A stretch of 64,000 nt of DNA, from assembly GCF_031143425.1 (NCBI RefSeq), contig NC_090447.1, positions 136,667,106-136,731,105 on the forward strand. The letters run 5' to 3'. The position numbers and the translations under genes were made by a program. This document shows, piece after piece, positions 44,346 to 55,813 of this stretch. Each line of letters opens with the position of its first letter. The stretch's first letter is position 1. Source of the DNA: Pleurodeles waltl. Its lineage: Eukaryota > Chordata > Amphibia > Caudata > Salamandridae. The notes below the pieces were generated by a model that worked only from the letters and a program-made list of their open reading frames with translations, ran no database searches and was not told the origin of the DNA.

Positions 44346-46140
44346 ATCGCTGTGGGCATGTTGCCCCCTCCAGGAGCAGTGGCGTAGTACCATCTTCCGG
44401 CTGAGGTGCCTCCCCTCCCCTTCCCCCGAGGTGCCTGTGAGTTTTTGACCTGATGCCCCTGCAGTGTTCTCTCCGTTTTGAGGCCGGAGTCAAGTGTGGG
44501 CTTTGCCCATGTTTGTTTGTCCACTGGGCCACGGACATTTGCAAAGGACACTGTACGGCCTTCTGTACATATTGTAAATATTTGCATACCTATGTTTGGC
44601 AGAATGTATATTCTAAGCCCGGTGGGAGCAGACAGTGTCAAGGGGGAAGTCAATGTATATGTATTTATGTTCAGTGCCAGGTGTTGAGTTCTGATACATT
44701 GTGGTGTGTATCCATTGAGTGTACCCTGATCTACCTTGTTTTGGAGGCACATAAGTAGGTGAGGTGACATAACAGCCAACCCCAGACATCTCTTACCACA
44801 TGGATGTCATTATTGTGAGGGCACATGTATTTGAAAGACAGCATGAGCATTGTGTGCATGTTATATGTGTCCGTTGTGTGTAATGTGAGTTATATGTATG
44901 GTGCCACAGTCATTTCAAACTGCATCTGCCTTTGCTAGATTATTGTTTTGAATGCATATCCTGACTTACTTTGCCCCTAAAGTTGGCACAAAAACAGCAC
45001 ATGCCAATTGGTTGTTGGCTACATGATGTACTATCATAAATGAAAGGGTTGTGAATGGAGTTTCAGGTAGGTCTGTCTCCTCAGCCTGCAGAGACAGGGG
45101 CCTGTCAAATGCATCCCACTGTATTGGTCCAAATGTGGGCTGGTGTTGAATCACTTTTGTTATGCAACTGTGGCACTGTGCCCACTCCCTGTATCCCAGC
45201 TCAACATGTTATATGGCCAAATCTTGACTCAGTGCTAATATGCAGCGTATTGAGGCACTATCCTTTGATAATAATGTACATTAGGGGAAAGCTGATGATC
45301 AGTGACTGATGTGCACTTGGCATCTCTGTCTGTCAAAGTGTTTTTCAGAACCTTGACAGGTCATTTGATCCCACAGCTCTGTTGTCACCTTCATACAGGT
45401 CGCATTTGTCCTGTGCAGGCTCATTTAATTTCTGACATTGCATAAGTGCAAACTGTGAGTTGTTTACTGATAACCCATGATATGTGACTCAGGTGTCTGG
45501 TCACATTGCAGAAAATATATAATGCATGCCTAGGTTATTCTGAAGGTGACCTATGTGTTATGTACACATATGTCAAAAAGTGTGTTTTGTGTTGATGATG
45601 AGTTACAAAGATTACCACCCCCTAAAGTAGCATGAGTATGCATCTGTATTTGCACATGTCCACATGGACAGACTAGACTCTTTTTGTGCCCACCATGCTA
45701 ATGCCTTCATTGTTACCCATGTGTAATGTTAGAGTTTGTACCCTGGTTGTAGCCGGTAGGGACTGTATGCAGAGGATCATTCTCCCAGATGGTGAGTGTT
45801 TTGATACATTCATGGCTGAGGAGTTTACCTTCCAAAAGCCACATAGGTGTGTTGTGTCTAATGGTGTTTCTGTCAGATTGCTAGATCATACCACAAGATT
45901 TCAGTTGAACTACCTAGTCAGTGCAGGGCCTGAGCTGGGTGGTGGGTAGGGCTGTATATTGAGAAGTGTTTGTAGTCATCTTCCTTTATTCAATGACTGC
46001 TATGTGCCACACGTGGGCAGTATGGGTAAGACCTGATATTCTCATCTTGGTATACTGACATGTATGTGACTCAGCCATTTTGGATCGGACTTGTTAAAGT
46101 AATTTCTTGTCCTGTCTTTTTGTCTTTTGCATCCATACAG
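44346..46140. other. Non-coding part of elements D and B
   Basis: No gene was recognised. By position this contains the 3' region of Myb-B of element D, the presumed right end of D near 44822, and the remainder of the Myb-B intron of element B, which ends with the acceptor CATCCATACAG at 46140. Confidence 0.45.
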
Positions 46141-47790
46141 GTCAACAACTATCAGAAGAAAGGGATTTGGAGAGCCATCGCCAAGAAGGTATAGAACCTG
46201 GAGGTCCACAGCTGGCAGAGCACCCACTGTTGCAAGAGGTGAGAGGTCCTGAGATACTGGGCCCGGAAACTCACGGAGGCCCAGTTGGGCTGTCCTCCAA
46301 AGTGGGTGGGGTGCCTCATAGGATAAAGACCCCCCAATGGCCCACATTCTGGCAGTGGCCTACCACAGGGCTGGATGGGTGTTGAGGGCATCACAGCAGC
46401 CACAAGGGAGTGAAGGCTGAGGGTCTTATAATGTTCTGTTAAAGTTCTGTGTTTCCCCAACATTCAAAAGGCAGATATCTACCACAGAAACCATCAGAGG
46501 ATGTCATTGTAATGGTTGTCAGACAATAGTGGTGACTATCCTGGGTTTTTCAAAATCGTTGTTTTGTTTATTCTGGGTACATCTCTCCCTGACAAATTGA
46601 ACCTGACATCAACAGTGTTCCTTTCAATGCCACATGTGAGGCCTATTTGAGTTACATTGATACTACTTCCTTGAATCTATTGTGACAGATGTCACATGTT
46701 GAAGTGTACATTGTTGAAATATTTCCTGTGTGACATGGTTTTTTCCATGTCACATACTCCAGGGTATTGGACTTTTGGAATCCACATAGCAGGATTTCAG
46801 GGCCTCATTTCTAATTGTGGTGTCATTGTGTATATGCCAAATAGATGTGTGCATGACCTTGTGTGGGATATGTGGGAATGGACTTTATAATGGGATAGGG
46901 TTGTTTGCTATTAGTTGACTGAGATCTGCTGCATGTGAGACAACTTTGAGGATGAAGAGGACTCCTAGTTGTTGAATGGTTAATGTGTTCCAAGACTCCA
47001 CCCATGTAATTGTAGTTGTCTGAGGTCTTGATTTTACTGTGGGCCACTGTAGTAAATCCAGATGGCATGCATGCATCTGTCATGGCACATGCATGTACAA
47101 CTTAGATGAGTAGTTTTGCAGGGGCCCACTAGACATAATGGTATTGTTAGTCACCCTGAGTTGGGGTTCAGGTGTTATCATGGATATATGATGACAATAT
47201 TCCTCTTTGACAGTGCAGCATTAGCACAGGCAAGCAGAGGAGACAGGTGAGGATGCATCTGGCCATGGGACCTCGGGTCAATAAACAACTAACACAGAGG
47301 GACCCAGTTTCCTAGAGGGCGAGGGGAGTGCCACGCGGGAGACCAGATCTGCATCATCACCATCCTCGGATTCCTCCTCCATTGGTCACTCCTAGGGGTG
47401 ACAGACCCATCGGGGCATCCCCAAACACCATCTTTGCCCAGCAGCCCCTTTCTATTACTGCCCTCCCTGTTGCTCCCCACCCAGTTTGTTGTGCCCACTT
47501 ACCCAAGAGGGTGGGTGTCTCCTTCGCCACAGGCACCTCCGCCCAAGTCTCTGTTACCCTTGCTGCCCTCAGTGAGGTGGCTATTGACCTCCTGAGATTT
47601 ATCTCTGTGGGTCAGACAGCCACTATGAATGCTATCCAGGGACTGTCAACCTAACTGTAACAAACCAACATGTTCCTGGAAGGCATTTATGGTGCAATGG
47701 CTAGTCTACAGAGGTGTTTTGAGGCTCTGGCCTCCACACTGATGGCAGCCAGTCACCCCTGCCTTCTGTCCCCCTCACCTCCCTCTTCCT
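46141..47790 (+). pseudogene. Myb/SANT-like gene (type B), exon 2 and later remnants; probably element B
   Basis: Immediately after an AG acceptor (46139-46140) the sequence encodes VNNYQKKGIWRAIAKKV, aligning with VSAHPKKSIWRAIAKEV of the D copy, then stops at TAG 46192-46194. Further fragments follow to about 46400. At 47450-47760 come RVGVSFATGTSAQVSVTLAA and SEVAIDLLRFISVGQTATMN, aligning with the C-terminal half of the D copy. It is more decayed than the D copy. Exon 1 is absent just upstream; the exon at 33268-33351 with its unpartnered donor is the natural mate. Confidence 0.7.
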
Positions 47791-48360
47791 AGTGAAAATC
47801 CCCCCTTCCCTTTCCTTTGTAACGCACACAAACAGATCAGTAGACATCCGCAATTGGAAGTTTGCTGAACTAGGAACTGACAGAGTCCCATCTACTCTGC
47901 CAGCCATTTGCCGACCACCTTGATGACAGCCAGGGAATAGCAGTTCTCAGAGGGTGGTTCATCCAAGGGTACTGCCTTCCATATCACGATGTGCTTTCCA
48001 GTCAAACTGATTGTGGTGGGGAAACCGCTTGCAATGAGATGGCAAAATCAAAGGAAACAGGATGCTAGCTCCCCCATTTCCTTCTTTTCCCTACAGTCTC
48101 TGATATGGAACCCTTTGTCCAGGGCGCCTCTCCACATCAGCAACTCTACTAAAAAAATAAAGAATTAAAAATCCAGGTAAGTACCTTTCACATTTTCTGC
48201 CATTTCCTGGACTGGGCATTTTTATCCCAGACTCCAGCAAAGGAATGATACTTGTACAAAGTGTTTTTTTTCATGCATTTGTGTACATTGTGGAATTATT
48301 TGGTCAAAATGTACACACCTGCATCGACACGTATGGAAAAATATACCTTGTATTGCTGAC

Positions 48361-48505
48361 CTCGTCCACCGCCATCAGGAACACCACAGCTGGGGCAGTG
48401 GTAACATTGTAATATGGCAGGTGGAAGATCGCCAGCTCAGAGGTCTTCTTAGGATGGGGGAGGGACAGCGGTGCGACCACCAAACCTGTAATCAGGCCCT
48501 AAGTG
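48361..48505. repeat. Right terminal region of Harbinger element (B family)
   Basis: The sequence ends GACCACCAAACCTGTAATCAGGCCCTA. Its reverse complement, GGGCCTGATTACAGGTTTGG, is comparable with the left ends of elements D and F (GGCCCTCATAACAACCCTGG and GGGGTCATTACAACATTGG). The 100 bp inside are GC-rich with GCCAGCTC/GCGGT words like the sub-ends of those elements. Confidence 0.55.
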
Positions 48506-48884
48506 TAATGTTTATGTAATTTTTGATTGTTCTGTTTTATGTGGATGGGTGTTCTGTTTTACATGCCAGATTTTTCTTTACAAACATGTCCTATGGAAAT
48601 TAGCATTTAGCTCTTTTTTAGCAAATCTGTTTTTGTTTCTAATAAACCAATATATTTTACTTTGATTCCCTTGATTCTGGTTTCCAGGAGTGTTTCTTTT
48701 TTTAAAACAATTTGAGGTTTTTGTGGTTTCTGGATACTTTGGATTCCTTTGATGGATCTCCATTGGATTGGTTTCATTTTTGCTTTTTTGGGAGGATTCT
48801 TTAAAATGTATTTTTTAGTTTTTGGTGAATTAGATTTTTTAACTAGGTGCTACAAAAGGATGATCTGCAGCCACAAAACAATAA
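48506..48884. other. AT-rich spacer, no gene
   Basis: T-rich plus strand with no gene or repeat recognised. Confidence 0.4.
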
Positions 48885-49190
48885 GGGCCTCATTATGAGT
48901 TCAGCATTTGGCCTGCCAGACCACCGCATTGGTGGTACCAAAAAGACTGATTTAGTGGTGGTCCCCAGACCGCAGTATTACGATGCAAACAGGCAGGATC
49001 GCCGACCACCAAGCAAAAAAGGCAGACTGCCAGCGGCACATGGCCTTTATCTAGGTGGTCTGATCTTCAGTGCGTCAGCACCACAGCCAACCACTGAGCA
49101 TATTACAAACACACAGTCACCATAGGGGCCTCCTCATGGTGGTTAGCTAATGGTGGTCGACCACTGCGGTATGCGTCCAGCAAATTAATA
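48885..49190. repeat. Fragment of GGGCCTCATTATGAG-type MITE
   Basis: It begins AAGGGCCTCATTATGAG near 48885 and contains GGTGGT/ACCACC-rich palindromic text. The phrase AGGGGCCTCCTCATGGTGG recurs near 49125, suggesting two abutting fragments. It resembles the end of the repeat at 53215-54190 (GTCATAATAAGGGCC) in inverse orientation. Confidence 0.5.
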
Positions 49191-49495
49191 GACAAGTGCA
49201 TACTGGATTAATTCAAAAGCAACACCTGACACACATTGCTTCATTGGACACACCTGCAAATCATACTATAAAACACACCTATTCACAGACCACAATCATT
49301 TGCATTTCCACAGGGAGACAAATAAATATGACCACCATTTCTTGATTTTTTCATAGATTAACACTCCTTTTTCCAGCAATCCATAGAACACCCTACGTGC
49401 ACCTTTGTCCATTTACTCTCTATTGCACTTTCCCTGTTTAGTAAGTCTCTGTCACCCTGTTTTTATCTACCATGTCACGTTCCAAAAATCCAAGG

Positions 49496-49787
49496 GGCAT
49501 ATTTTAAAAAAAGTTGAAAAACTGAGCTGTGCGACAAAAATTTTAATGCGAGCTAACGCCATTACCTAGCACCATCCATGCGCCATAGTTATAAAATGAC
49601 TCACAGTGGCGCTAAGGAATGATGCAAACCCCTGCGACATGCCACAAGTAAAAATTATCCTAATGCTGCAATAGTGGCGTTAAAACATTTTTCAGCAAGT
49701 TTTTTTATGCAAAACGAGTTAGTGCCATATTTACCTGCATTAGTGTTAAAAAAACACACAAGTGAAAAAAACATTTGGGAAAACAAG
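49496..49787. repeat. Left terminal region of the Myb-C element
   Basis: GGGGCATATTTTAAAAAAAG starts here, resembling the GGGGCATATTTATA terminus of the element at 29692-30610. It is followed by TAGCGCCA/TGGCGCTA-like palindromic words (49540-49620). This lies directly upstream of the Myb-C start codon. The right end was not found. Confidence 0.45.
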
Positions 49788-52769
49788 ATGGAGAAGGCAG
49801 ACCAGGAGAGACCCAATGGAGATCCCATTCAGCCAAGTACCAGTCAGGAGGGTCAGAAGTGTCCCAGAAGAAGAGGAAGCGGAAGTGTCGCTTTAGTGAG
49901 GAGAAGAATAACATCTTGGTCAAAAAGGTGAGGGAGCACCAACACCAACTCTTCATCACCTCCAAATTGCCAATTGGTAGGAGAGAGGCTAAATGGCAGG
50001 CAATAGCAGATAACGTCAACAGTGTGGCAGAATTGAAGAGGACTGTGACTGATTGCAAGAAGCGCTGGCATGACTGGAAGCACAGAACAAAGGACAAAAC
50101 TGACCAGGAACCGAAAGGCAGCACTGCAGACTGGAGGTGTAAGTCCTGCACCCCAGAAGGACCTGGATGACTTGGAGGAGATGGTGGCAGTGACTATCCC
50201 AGAGAAGCTGGTCACTGGAATCGAAGGACAGGACAGTGCAGACTACCAAGGACTACCAAAAATGCATGGTAAGTTTCAGGGGAGGACTATCTGGAATCTT
50301 ACAAATGGCAGAAGGGGGAGGGACATAGGACACACTCAATGCATGGTAAAGGGTTGCATCAAGACACACAGGGCCAGAATCAAAAAGCCCAATAACCACC
50401 AAAGCTTCACTTTTAGTGATGCTCTGGTGGCGCTATGCACTCCGACATATGCACAACATGGTGTAAGGCCACATACTGTGGCTTAACACCACCTTGTAAA
50501 TATGGCCCCTCACATACGCAGCACTTTGCCTGGAAGGGTTGTGCAATCAGTGTGGCTGTGCCATAACAACACCCGTTGCATGATGGTATTGCCCCAAATC
50601 CATTACAACATGTTTATCAGAGACTGTGACTAAAGTCAACACCACCCTAGGGGTGGTGTGAGGGTGGCGCAACAAGGCAAAAGGCATCTCATCCTCCTTG
50701 TGTCCATGCCCTGCTCATGTGTGTTGCATCCTGCAGCACACATAGAAATGCCACCTTGCCATAATAGAATGTTTATGTGCAGGAAGGGACACCTGCATAT
50801 CAACAATCAACATAGGTACCCTTGCATTATGGTGCAATGATGCCTACGTTGGTGCAGGGAGAACGAGTCTGCACGGGCATTGGGGGTAATGTGGGTGTTT
50901 TGTCTTCCAGAAAACACAGTGCATCCCTGCATTTCAATAATGGTGCAGCATTGTGCAACTCTTAATGCCGCTGCACCAAGATGCACCAGATATAAAACAA
51001 TCAGGGCCTCACTGTGCAACATGTGGAATGCAAGCCACATAGCGTGGCCAAACAACAACTCCCACACACCTTCACGTGCCTTTTTAGAATGGGCACAAAA
51101 GTGAACTCATACAACATTTGGGACATGTCTGTGATCATCATTTGTGCTGCAGTACCAGTTGCTCCAATTTCACCATGTAACAAGGTTGTCTGTGTTGCTA
51201 GAGTGGTTAGTGTTGTGCATAAAGAGACACCTCAATGCATAAGAACTGGCACAAGTGGCATCATTGTTGCACTACAGGCACAATGTCACTAGCCCGTAAA
51301 GTAACTGTACCCTCATACAAAATGTTTCATCATGTGGATCCAAGCTGCCAATTTCCCTGTGCCATGTTAACAAAGTCCCAAATTGTATGCATTGATCCAC
51401 ATTATACATACATATTCCAACAAGTGCCTGTGGCAGAAATGCTGTACGTGCAGAAATGTCTCTAATGTAGGGAAGGACGAACTAATGGGGGTGTCAATCC
51501 ATAATGGCTCGATTGTGCCATACAAATACCACATGTGTGGAGAAAGCTAAAGGCAGATGACAAAGTGCCACAAGCAGTGTTAGCAATGGATCGCCCATGC
51601 TTTGCTGCATTAGTGCCATCATTCATGGTGCCAATGCAGTAGAGCTCCAAAAGTGTGACAACATGCATTACAGCACTGTGGGAATGTCCACGAAGGTGAA
51701 TCAGAAGGTAAATAACCTTCTAGCATGGTATCAGTGGCTGGGGCAAGGGGCCTGCAAGGAATATGGTGGTGTGGGATCAATGCACAAAATACCTTAAGAG
51801 GTTGCCCCATTTGTGATGCATAATGCAGCACTTAAATAACAACTACAACCTGGGGTCTGTAACATGTCACTGATCCCTCAGTAGCAAGTTTATGATGAGC
51901 CATGTCAACAGCCACTACAGTAAAAGACTGACATTTCACTATCTCATTGCAGAGGATATGGCTTACCTCCTGCCGAACTGCCTGTCCTGGCTTTTACAGA
52001 TGACATGGATGCCCAGCTGCTGACCATCAATGAAGAGACTCTCCAGGATGTCATAGGTTACCTCCAGACACCACCTCCAGTTGCAGGGAGGACACACAGC
52101 ATTACGGGTTCTCCACATGAACCACTCAACTACCAACACACAGCACCAACCAGTCCTGCCACAGCCCTGGACTCTGAGGACCCAGACATCACCTTTCAGA
52201 CGACAGTGGTAGGAGTCCAGCAGAAGCTGGCACAGCAGGTATGGGTGGGGATGGAGACTATGGCAGGCAGCATAGAGGGAGTGCATAGGTGCCTCAGTCC
52301 CAAGAAGGACAACTCAGCTGCCATCAGAGGCACCCACTCCCCGCTACATGGACTCCAGCAGTCCCTGGCCAACATAGCTGCTGTCATGAGGAAGAGGCTT
52401 CAACAATTGCCCTTCCCAAAGTGGCAACAGCATGATAGTCAACAGGATGGGAGCTATACAGAATACCCTGGAGTCCATATGCTGGAAGTAGCCTCCCTCA
52501 GATAAAACTTAGCTGCCTACCACTGTGATGTTGCTGTGGTGTTGAGAAATCAGCATTTCTTCAATGCTGCAGTGATGCCTTATGTGTTCCCACAAATGGC
52601 AGCTCCCAGGACCTTAGATTCCATGTCTCTAATCCCTGGTGTGTGTGTGGCCTCCTCAACTTCAACAAAAGCACCACCCATGGCCCAGGAGGAACCACAC
52701 ACACCAGAGGATGAAAATGTGGAAGGAATAACATTCACATGGAAAACAACCCGTAGCACCAGTCAGTGA
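49788..52769 (+). pseudogene. Myb/SANT-like gene (type C), two exons, broken
   Basis: The start is ATG at 49788 (MEKADQERPNGDP). A frameshift near 49860 leads to the basic KKRKRKCRFSEEKNN and the domain: LVKKVREHQHQLF, WQAIADNVNSVAELKRT, CKKRWHDWKHRTKD (to about 50100). A second frameshift near 50140 precedes DLDDLEEMVAVTIPEK. The donor CATG|GTAAGT is at 50269, and a 1.68-kb intron ends CATTGCAG at 51952. Exon 2 encodes LLTINEETLQDVIGYL, DITFQTTVVGVQQKLAQQ and a helical LHGLQQSLANIAAVM, meets TAA at 52503-52505 and continues in frame to 52769 (FTWKTTRSTSQ). It is probably the DNA-binding partner of another Harbinger-type element whose transposase is not seen here. Confidence 0.75.
50360..51010. 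repeat. MITE fragments inside the Myb-C intron
   Basis: A short element runs from AGGGCCAGAATCAAAAAG (about 50371) to TTGTAAATATGGCCCCT (about 50506). From about 50640 to 51010 the text shares GCAGGAAGGGACA, GCAGCACACATAGAAA and the CCCTTGCANNATGGTGCA pattern with the MITE at 2523-3154, in a changed order. No gene. Confidence 0.5.
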
Positions 52770-53214
52770 CACATGGACTGCATCTTCTTTGTTCTGGGCT
52801 TTAAGATATGACAGTGCTGTGACAGCTGGCTATGTGCCCTCTTCACACAACCACTGTTGACTTATCTGCTATAGACTCTCATTATCTTGAATCCTACCTA
52901 TTGTCAATTTGGACACCTCCTCACTAATGCATATTTCTCCTATCCATGTCTCATGACGTCCCTCAACCTGGGACTCTGACTGTAGTACAAAAGGCTTTGG
53001 ATCTCTCATGGGGTCTGTGAACCGGACAATGTATTGCATTGGAAAATACACTTGTACATGTAAATAAATCTCCATGTTCACATGTATCATGTCAACATTT
53101 ACTGTGATCCATCAACTCCGCTAAATGTATGCATTGTGTGAAGTTATGTGAATGAGAACAGAACCTAATTACATGTGTACCTTACTGTCAGACACAGAGG
53201 TGCTCAGTATGACT
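52770..53214. other. Presumed 3' flank of Myb-C, no gene
   Basis: AT-rich. The words AATAAATC near 53062 could be a polyadenylation signal for Myb-C about 290 bp after the last stop. Nothing else was recognised. Confidence 0.35.
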
Positions 53215-54190
53215 TTGGTGGTCTTATTGCAAGACTGCCAAAGCCACCTGTGCCAGAAGACCGCCAGAGCTGGTGGTCTTATGCCCACCATATCATGAGT
53301 AATGCTGGATTTTAGACACATTTTGAGTGGAAATCCAGCAGTAGATGTGCTGGCGGGTGGTGGCGCCGGGGGGTGGTTCCACCACTAGCCCGCCCCACCA
53401 GAAGGACTCTGCCTGCCGTATTATGTGCAATAATATGGCATTACAGTGTCCTGATGGTGGGGCACTGCTGGAGGTGGAAGCACCAGTTCCCTGCCAGACG
53501 ACCTCTTCCCAGGACCAGGTAAGTCGATCGGCTGAGGGTGGGCGGTTTTGTGTGTGCATGTGTGAGTGTGTGTTGTCTGTGTGTGTGCATGTATGTGTGT
53601 ATGTGTGGTTGTGTGCATGTATGAATGTAGAAGTGAGTGTGTGTAAGAATGTTTTTGTATGAATGTAAGTGTGTATGCATGTATGAATGTAAGTGTGTAT
53701 GGGTGTGTGTATTTGTGTGTGTATGAGAGTATGAGTGTTGTGGTGAATGTGAGTAGGAGTGTTGTGGTGAATGAGTATATGGATGCATGTGATTGAATGC
53801 GTGTATGTCAGTGTTGGTGAATGAGTGTAAGCAGGGTGCGTTAGGGTTTGCATGTGCATGTATGCCGGGAGAGGGAGTGAGGGTCCTTTACCTGGTGGGT
53901 AAGGGGGCACTGTACATGGAGGGGATAGGGGGGGAGGGGTATTGTGCTTGCTGGGGGGAGTCATCTGCCAGTAACAGGAAAGAAATTCACTGGTAGCCTT
54001 TCCGCCAGGGTTTTCGTGGTACCTGGTGGAAAGGTGGCTGCTACTAACGGCAGCGGTCTTCTGTGGACCGCTGGGTCAGGCCACCTGCCACACTCATATT
54101 GTGGTAGTCTTCAACACCAGCCTGTTGGCAGTGAGACCGCCACCTTTGCCCTGGCGGTCAGAAAACCACCTGGGTCATAATAAGGGCCAA
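53215..54190. repeat. Miniature element with GGTGGTCTTAT / GTCATAATAAGGGCC ends, containing a microsatellite
   Basis: Left text TTTGGTGGTCTTATTGCAAGAC (about 53212) and right text CCACCTGGGTCATAATAAGG (about 54164-54185) form an imperfect inverted pair. The 150-bp subterminal regions on both sides are GC-rich with repeated CCGCCAG/CTGGCGG words. The middle is a GT-rich microsatellite. No gene. It is probably another Harbinger-derived MITE. Confidence 0.5.
53551..53835. repeat. GT-rich microsatellite with TGAATG and TGTATG interruptions
   Basis: About 285 bp of almost pure (TGTG)n, (TGTATG)n and (TGAATG)n on the plus strand, e.g. GTGTGTATGCATGTATGAAT. The complementary strand gives His/Thr-rich accidental frames. 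Expected to be length-variable. Confidence 0.85.
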
Positions 54191-55221
54191 AATCACATGC
54201 TAGGAACCTTATATGAAAAAGGTGCCAGATGGTGTTGTGGGCTACAACAAACTTACAGAGTCCTAAATTCATGTATTGAACAGATCCATGCAAGTTGACA
54301 TATGGCATGTATGGGTCAGAACCAAGTGTCTGGAATTTTCCCAGTTGAGAGCACCAGTACAACTAATATGTATGGGACAGAGGAGGCAAATTTAATCACT
54401 GACTGACAGCTCCCAGTGTGCCAGGATACATAACCTAAAATGGCTGATGTAATATGTGCCACAATTTCCACCAATATTTCTGACAGGCCTCAGCGATGGT
54501 AGTTGAAGTTCCATACTTACCTGTCCAGCTGGAACTGAGGATGACAAATGTTTTTAGAACCCAATGGCATATTGCAGCCAATCTGACAGCTCCTTAGGCA
54601 TTATGGATGCACATGGGAATACATGGAAATAAATACAGAAAACATACCCTAAGGCATTCCTCCTACTTGGCCATTCCACAGAAGAGAACACTCAATCAAC
54701 ATGGAGAGATAATTAAACTAACAGGATTTATTAAAAACATTAAAAGAACATCATATTACCACCTAACCTAGACATTACCCTACACTAAACTAGCATAAAC
54801 TAACTTATCTTAACTTATCCTTACAGCTATCTCTCCTAATCTAAATTTAAACATGTAACGCCACACTCTAAAACATTGTCCCCCACCCCTCTTAAGCAAC
54901 AAGATACCCGTTGGACATTAACTAAAGCCACCCATATACTAACTTAACCTATATCCTAAACAAATATATATTTTAAAAAAAACAGAAAATATTTGTATAT
55001 ATATTTTCTTTTTACATAAACATTGAAACCTCAACCTAACCCCCTCCCAATCCCCCAAAAATAAATAACATACTAAATGCCACACCAACTATACTTACAC
55101 TAACCTACTACTAACCTAAACTATTTAGATATCCTATTACCACCCACCTAAAACCCATTAAAACAGATAACAATAGAAAAAGGCAGAAGGGAAGGAACTG
55201 GGAGGCTGTGCTACAAAATGT
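54191..55221. other. Spacer; C/T- and A-rich low-complexity DNA
   Basis: From about 54760 to 55180 the plus strand is nearly free of G, with CTAACCT/ACTAAAC words and a short AT palindrome (ATATATATTTTCTTTTT region near 54990). No gene was recognised. Confidence 0.45.
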
Positions 55222-55390
55222 TTACATCCTCTTAAGGTTCTTTTTGCAGTATTTCAGGAACTTGTAGTTCCTGGCATTGTCCTTTTCCAATCTGTCCTAT
55301 CTTGCCATCAGGGCTGCCATGTTCCTTTCCATGTCTGCCTAAAAGGTTGAGGTAGTGGCTGGTGCAGGTGCATCTCTTCAGTACCAGGTA
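55222..55390 (-). pseudogene. C-terminal coiled-coil fragment of a Myb/SANT-like or similar transposon protein
   Basis: The minus strand encodes ADMERNMAALMAR, a stop, then DRLEKDNARNYKFLKYCKKN and a basic end LKRM before the stop at 55222-55224. A second in-frame stop precedes ADMERN. The heptad-like leucine/charged pattern and basic tail resemble the tails of transposon accessory proteins. No DNA-binding domain is present upstream, where element C begins about 100 bp away. Identity is inferred from style only. Confidence 0.4.
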
Positions 55391-55504
55391 AACACTCAGC
55401 ATTCACATTCTATGCACATGTGATGTGACCAAGATCACTCACAAATATCATGATGAGTAGACCATGTTGGTACAGCTGCAGACATCTAGCCAGATGTAGC
55501 AAAG

Positions 55505-55735
55505 TTTTGCGAGTCGCAAATGGCCTGAAACGCTATTTGCGACCTCGCAAAATCCGAAATGGAATGCAAAAATCCCATTTCGGAATAGCAAATAGCGATG
55601 CGACACAGCACCGACTCGCACAAATTGTGACCTGATTTTGCGACCCGCAAACAGGAAGTCACAAATTGCGAGTCGCAAACCATATGCAAAAGCCAGTCGC
55701 AAATTGCGACCAGTCACAAAAAGCCTGTTTTGCAC
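55505..55735. repeat. Left subterminal array of short palindromes, element C
   Basis: About ten copies of 8-13 bp words related to GCGAGTCGCAAA, TCGCAAATTGCGA and TTTGCGACC, in both orientations. This is a likely binding zone for the Myb-like protein or the transposase. Confidence 0.65.
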
Positions 55736-55813
55736 ATCAAGATTACCACTGAGCAGGTGGTAACCAGAACCAAAGTATAAAAGGAGACCCAGAAGGCATC
55801 TGGGTGACTCAAA

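Larger units (their letters stand above)
33426..44822. mobile_element. PIF/Harbinger element D with three genes and nested insertions
   Basis: The left terminus GGCCCTCATAACAACCCTGG at 33426 matches the left end of element F (GGGGTCATTACAACATTGG at 61527). Downstream come an A/C-rich leader with a TATA box, a plus-strand Myb-A gene (34021-36399), a polyadenylation signal, a minus-strand HARBI1-type gene (36877-38061) and a plus-strand Myb-B gene (from about 38340, resumed at 40860). Inside lie an 828-bp insert (34873-35700) and an LTR-like element (38424-40859). The right end is uncertain; a weak match, TCATTATTGTGAGGGC at 44807-44822, is the best candidate. Confidence 0.65.
31389..48505. mobile_element. 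PIF/Harbinger element B, old, interrupted by element D
   Basis: The left part holds a minus-strand HARBI1-type transposase (31389-32623) and, divergently, exon 1 of a Myb-like gene (33268-33351) ending at a clean GTAAGT donor. About 75 bp into that intron the left terminus of element D begins. Exon 2 and later pieces of a more decayed Myb-B gene reappear at 46141-47790, and a right terminus (CCAAACCTGTAATCAGGCCCTA, in the mirror orientation of the GGGTCATTACAACATTGGCGG end of element F) closes near 48505. The simplest reading is one element split by D. The left end of B is not found. Confidence 0.6.

Noticed and set aside
44012..44779. 255-codon minus frame
   Set aside because: It is the reverse reading of the 54-64 bp minisatellite; the repeated peptides come from the repeat.
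53293..53964. 223-codon His/Thr-rich minus frame
   Set aside because: It is the translation of a GT-rich microsatellite.
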